Part shown: one piece after another, positions 63,196 through 64,000 of the stretch | How the letters are laid out: each line of letters starts with the position of its first letter | Numbering within the stretch: position 1 is the stretch's first letter | Assembly (NCBI RefSeq): GCF_013705725.1 | Contig: NZ_CP055481.1 | Location: 1 to 64,000 of the forward strand | Reading direction: 5' to 3' | Length of the DNA: 64,000 nt | DNA from: Klebsiella sp. RHBSTW-00484 | GTDB lineage: Bacteria; Pseudomonadota; Gammaproteobacteria; Enterobacterales; Enterobacteriaceae | Program-made: the position numbers and the translations under genes | The notes under the pieces: generated by a model | Told to the model about the DNA's origin: nothing | Databases searched by the model: none | Seen by the model: only the letters and a program-made list of their open reading frames with translations

Positions 63196-64000
63196 TTATT
63201 GCCACCGCCGGACACGTTGACCACGGCAAAACCACGCTGCTACAGGCGATCACCGGCATCAACGCCGACCGCCTGCCGGAAGAGAAAGCGCGCGGGATGA
63301 CTATCGATCTGGGCTACGCCTATTGGCCGCAGCCTGACGGACGGGTGCTGGGATTTATCGACGTGCCCGGTCACGAAAAGTTTTTGTCCAACATGCTGGC
63401 TGGCGTTGGTGGTATCGATCATGCGCTGCTGGTAGTGGCCTGCGACGATGGCGTGATGGCACAGACGCGCGAGCATCTGGCAATCCTCCAGCTTACGGGA
63501 AAGCCGACGCTAACCGTTGCGCTAACCAAAGCGGATCGCGTTGAGGCGGCGCGGGTAGAGGAGGTACGGGCGGAAATCGATGCAGTGCTGGCGGAGTTTG
63601 GCTTTACCGATGCCACTTTGTTTGCCACAGCGGCCACGGAAAACCGGGGCATCGCCGAGCTGCGTGAGCATTTGCTTCAGCTCAGTGCGCGGGCGCATCC
63701 GCAGCATCAGCGTTTTCGTCTGGCTCTCGACCGCGCGTTTACCGTCAAAGGCGCGGGGCTGGTGGTCACCGGGACGGCGCTATCCGGAGAAGTGAACGTT
63801 GGCGATACGCTGTGGCTGACCGGAGTGGATAAGCCAATGCGCGTTCGCGGTCTGCACGCGCAGAATCAGCCGGTCGAACAAGCGTGGGCCGGTCAACGCA
63901 TCGCTCTGAATATCGCTGGCGATGCGCAAAAAGAGGCGCTGAATCGCGGCGACTGGCTGCTCTCGGTACCACCGCCGGAAGCGTCCGAACGCGTTATTGT
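63192..64000 (+). CDS. selB: Selenocysteine-specific elongation factor SelB (5' part)
   Basis: SelB is the GTPase that carries selenocysteinyl-tRNA to UGA codons preceding a SECIS hairpin. The window holds the first 269 residues; the gene runs off the right end. Visible GTPase motifs are GHVDHGKTT (7-15), DVPGHEKF and TKAD, followed by the EF-Tu-like domain 2 beginning [24 protein letters not shown] 63192 overlaps the selA TGA. The C-terminal winged-helix domains that bind SECIS lie outside the window. Confidence 0.95.
   Translation, partial: MIIATAGHVDHGKTTLLQAITGINADRLPEEKARGMTIDLGYAYWPQPDGRVLGFIDVPGHEKFLSNMLAGVGGIDHALLVVACDDGVMAQTREHLAILQLTGKPTLTVALTKADRVEAARVEEVRAEIDAVLAEFGFTDATLFATAATENRGIAELREHLLQLSARAHPQHQRFRLALDRAFTVKGAGLVVTGTALSGEVNVGDTLWLTGVDKPMRVRGLHAQNQPVEQAWAGQRIALNIAGDAQKEALNRGDWLLSVPPPEASERVI

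Overview
The window reads as enterobacterial chromosome, most probably Klebsiella or Raoultella. It starts exactly at the dnaA start codon, the usual base 1 of a deposited genome. Most proteins are near-identical in length and wording to Escherichia coli homologues (DnaA, GyrB, DgoRKADT, IbpAB, MtlADR, SelA). The extra genes are typical of Klebsiella: a complete alpha-glucoside PTS pair, an EefABC-like efflux pump, a cellobiose-type PTS with its own porin, and a PTS/sulfatase cluster. I assign genus by gene content and recall only; no search was possible.

Layout. 1-6200: dnaA-dnaN-recF-gyrB, with a 146 bp palindromic spacer between dnaN and recF. 6300-13840: yidA, the D-galactonate operon dgoRKADT (an ERIC element sits between dgoD and dgoT), yidR and yidQ. 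14000-15700: heat-shock genes ibpA and ibpB behind a sigma-32 promoter and two probable RNA thermometers, then a decayed dinD. 15780-21440: yidE, yidP and the alpha-glucoside genes aglA-aglB. 21440-27100: yidL, yidK, sulfatase yidJ, yidH, yidG and yidF. 27150-31000: the D-serine locus dsdA-dsdX/dsdC. 31100-38780: an acetyltransferase, then a lipoprotein-RND-outer membrane efflux operon followed by a Bcr/CflA-type exporter. 38900-43920: murQ-murP, yicL, an Rpn-family nuclease and yicS. 43940-48710: LacI regulator, PTS IIB-IIC-IIA and a sugar porin. 48870-55530: yibL, yibT, the mannitol operon mtlA-mtlD-mtlR, yibI and yibH. 55800-60900: PTS IIBC, sulfatase, epimerase-like protein and RpiR regulator, inserted between yibH and yibF. 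61090-64000: yibF, selA and the start of selB.

Functionally the window is a replication and topology block followed by carbohydrate scavenging modules, each with a local regulator: DgoR for galactonate, YidP for alpha-glucosides, a LacI protein for a beta-glucoside-like sugar, MtlR for mannitol and an RpiR protein for a possibly sulfated sugar. Five PTS permeases are present: AglA, MurP, the cellobiose-type system, MtlA and the sulfatase-linked IIBC.

The observations most worth following are the PTS-sulfatase-epimerase-RpiR cluster; a second Cys-type sulfatase (YidJ) encoded near a protein resembling only the C-terminal part of a sulfatase-maturing enzyme (YidF); an Rpn nuclease gene with a strong internal ribosome binding site predicting a 73-residue C-terminal product; and a Fur-like palindrome plus long leader in front of the efflux operon. 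I saw no tRNA, rRNA, CRISPR array, insertion sequence, prophage or replication origin.
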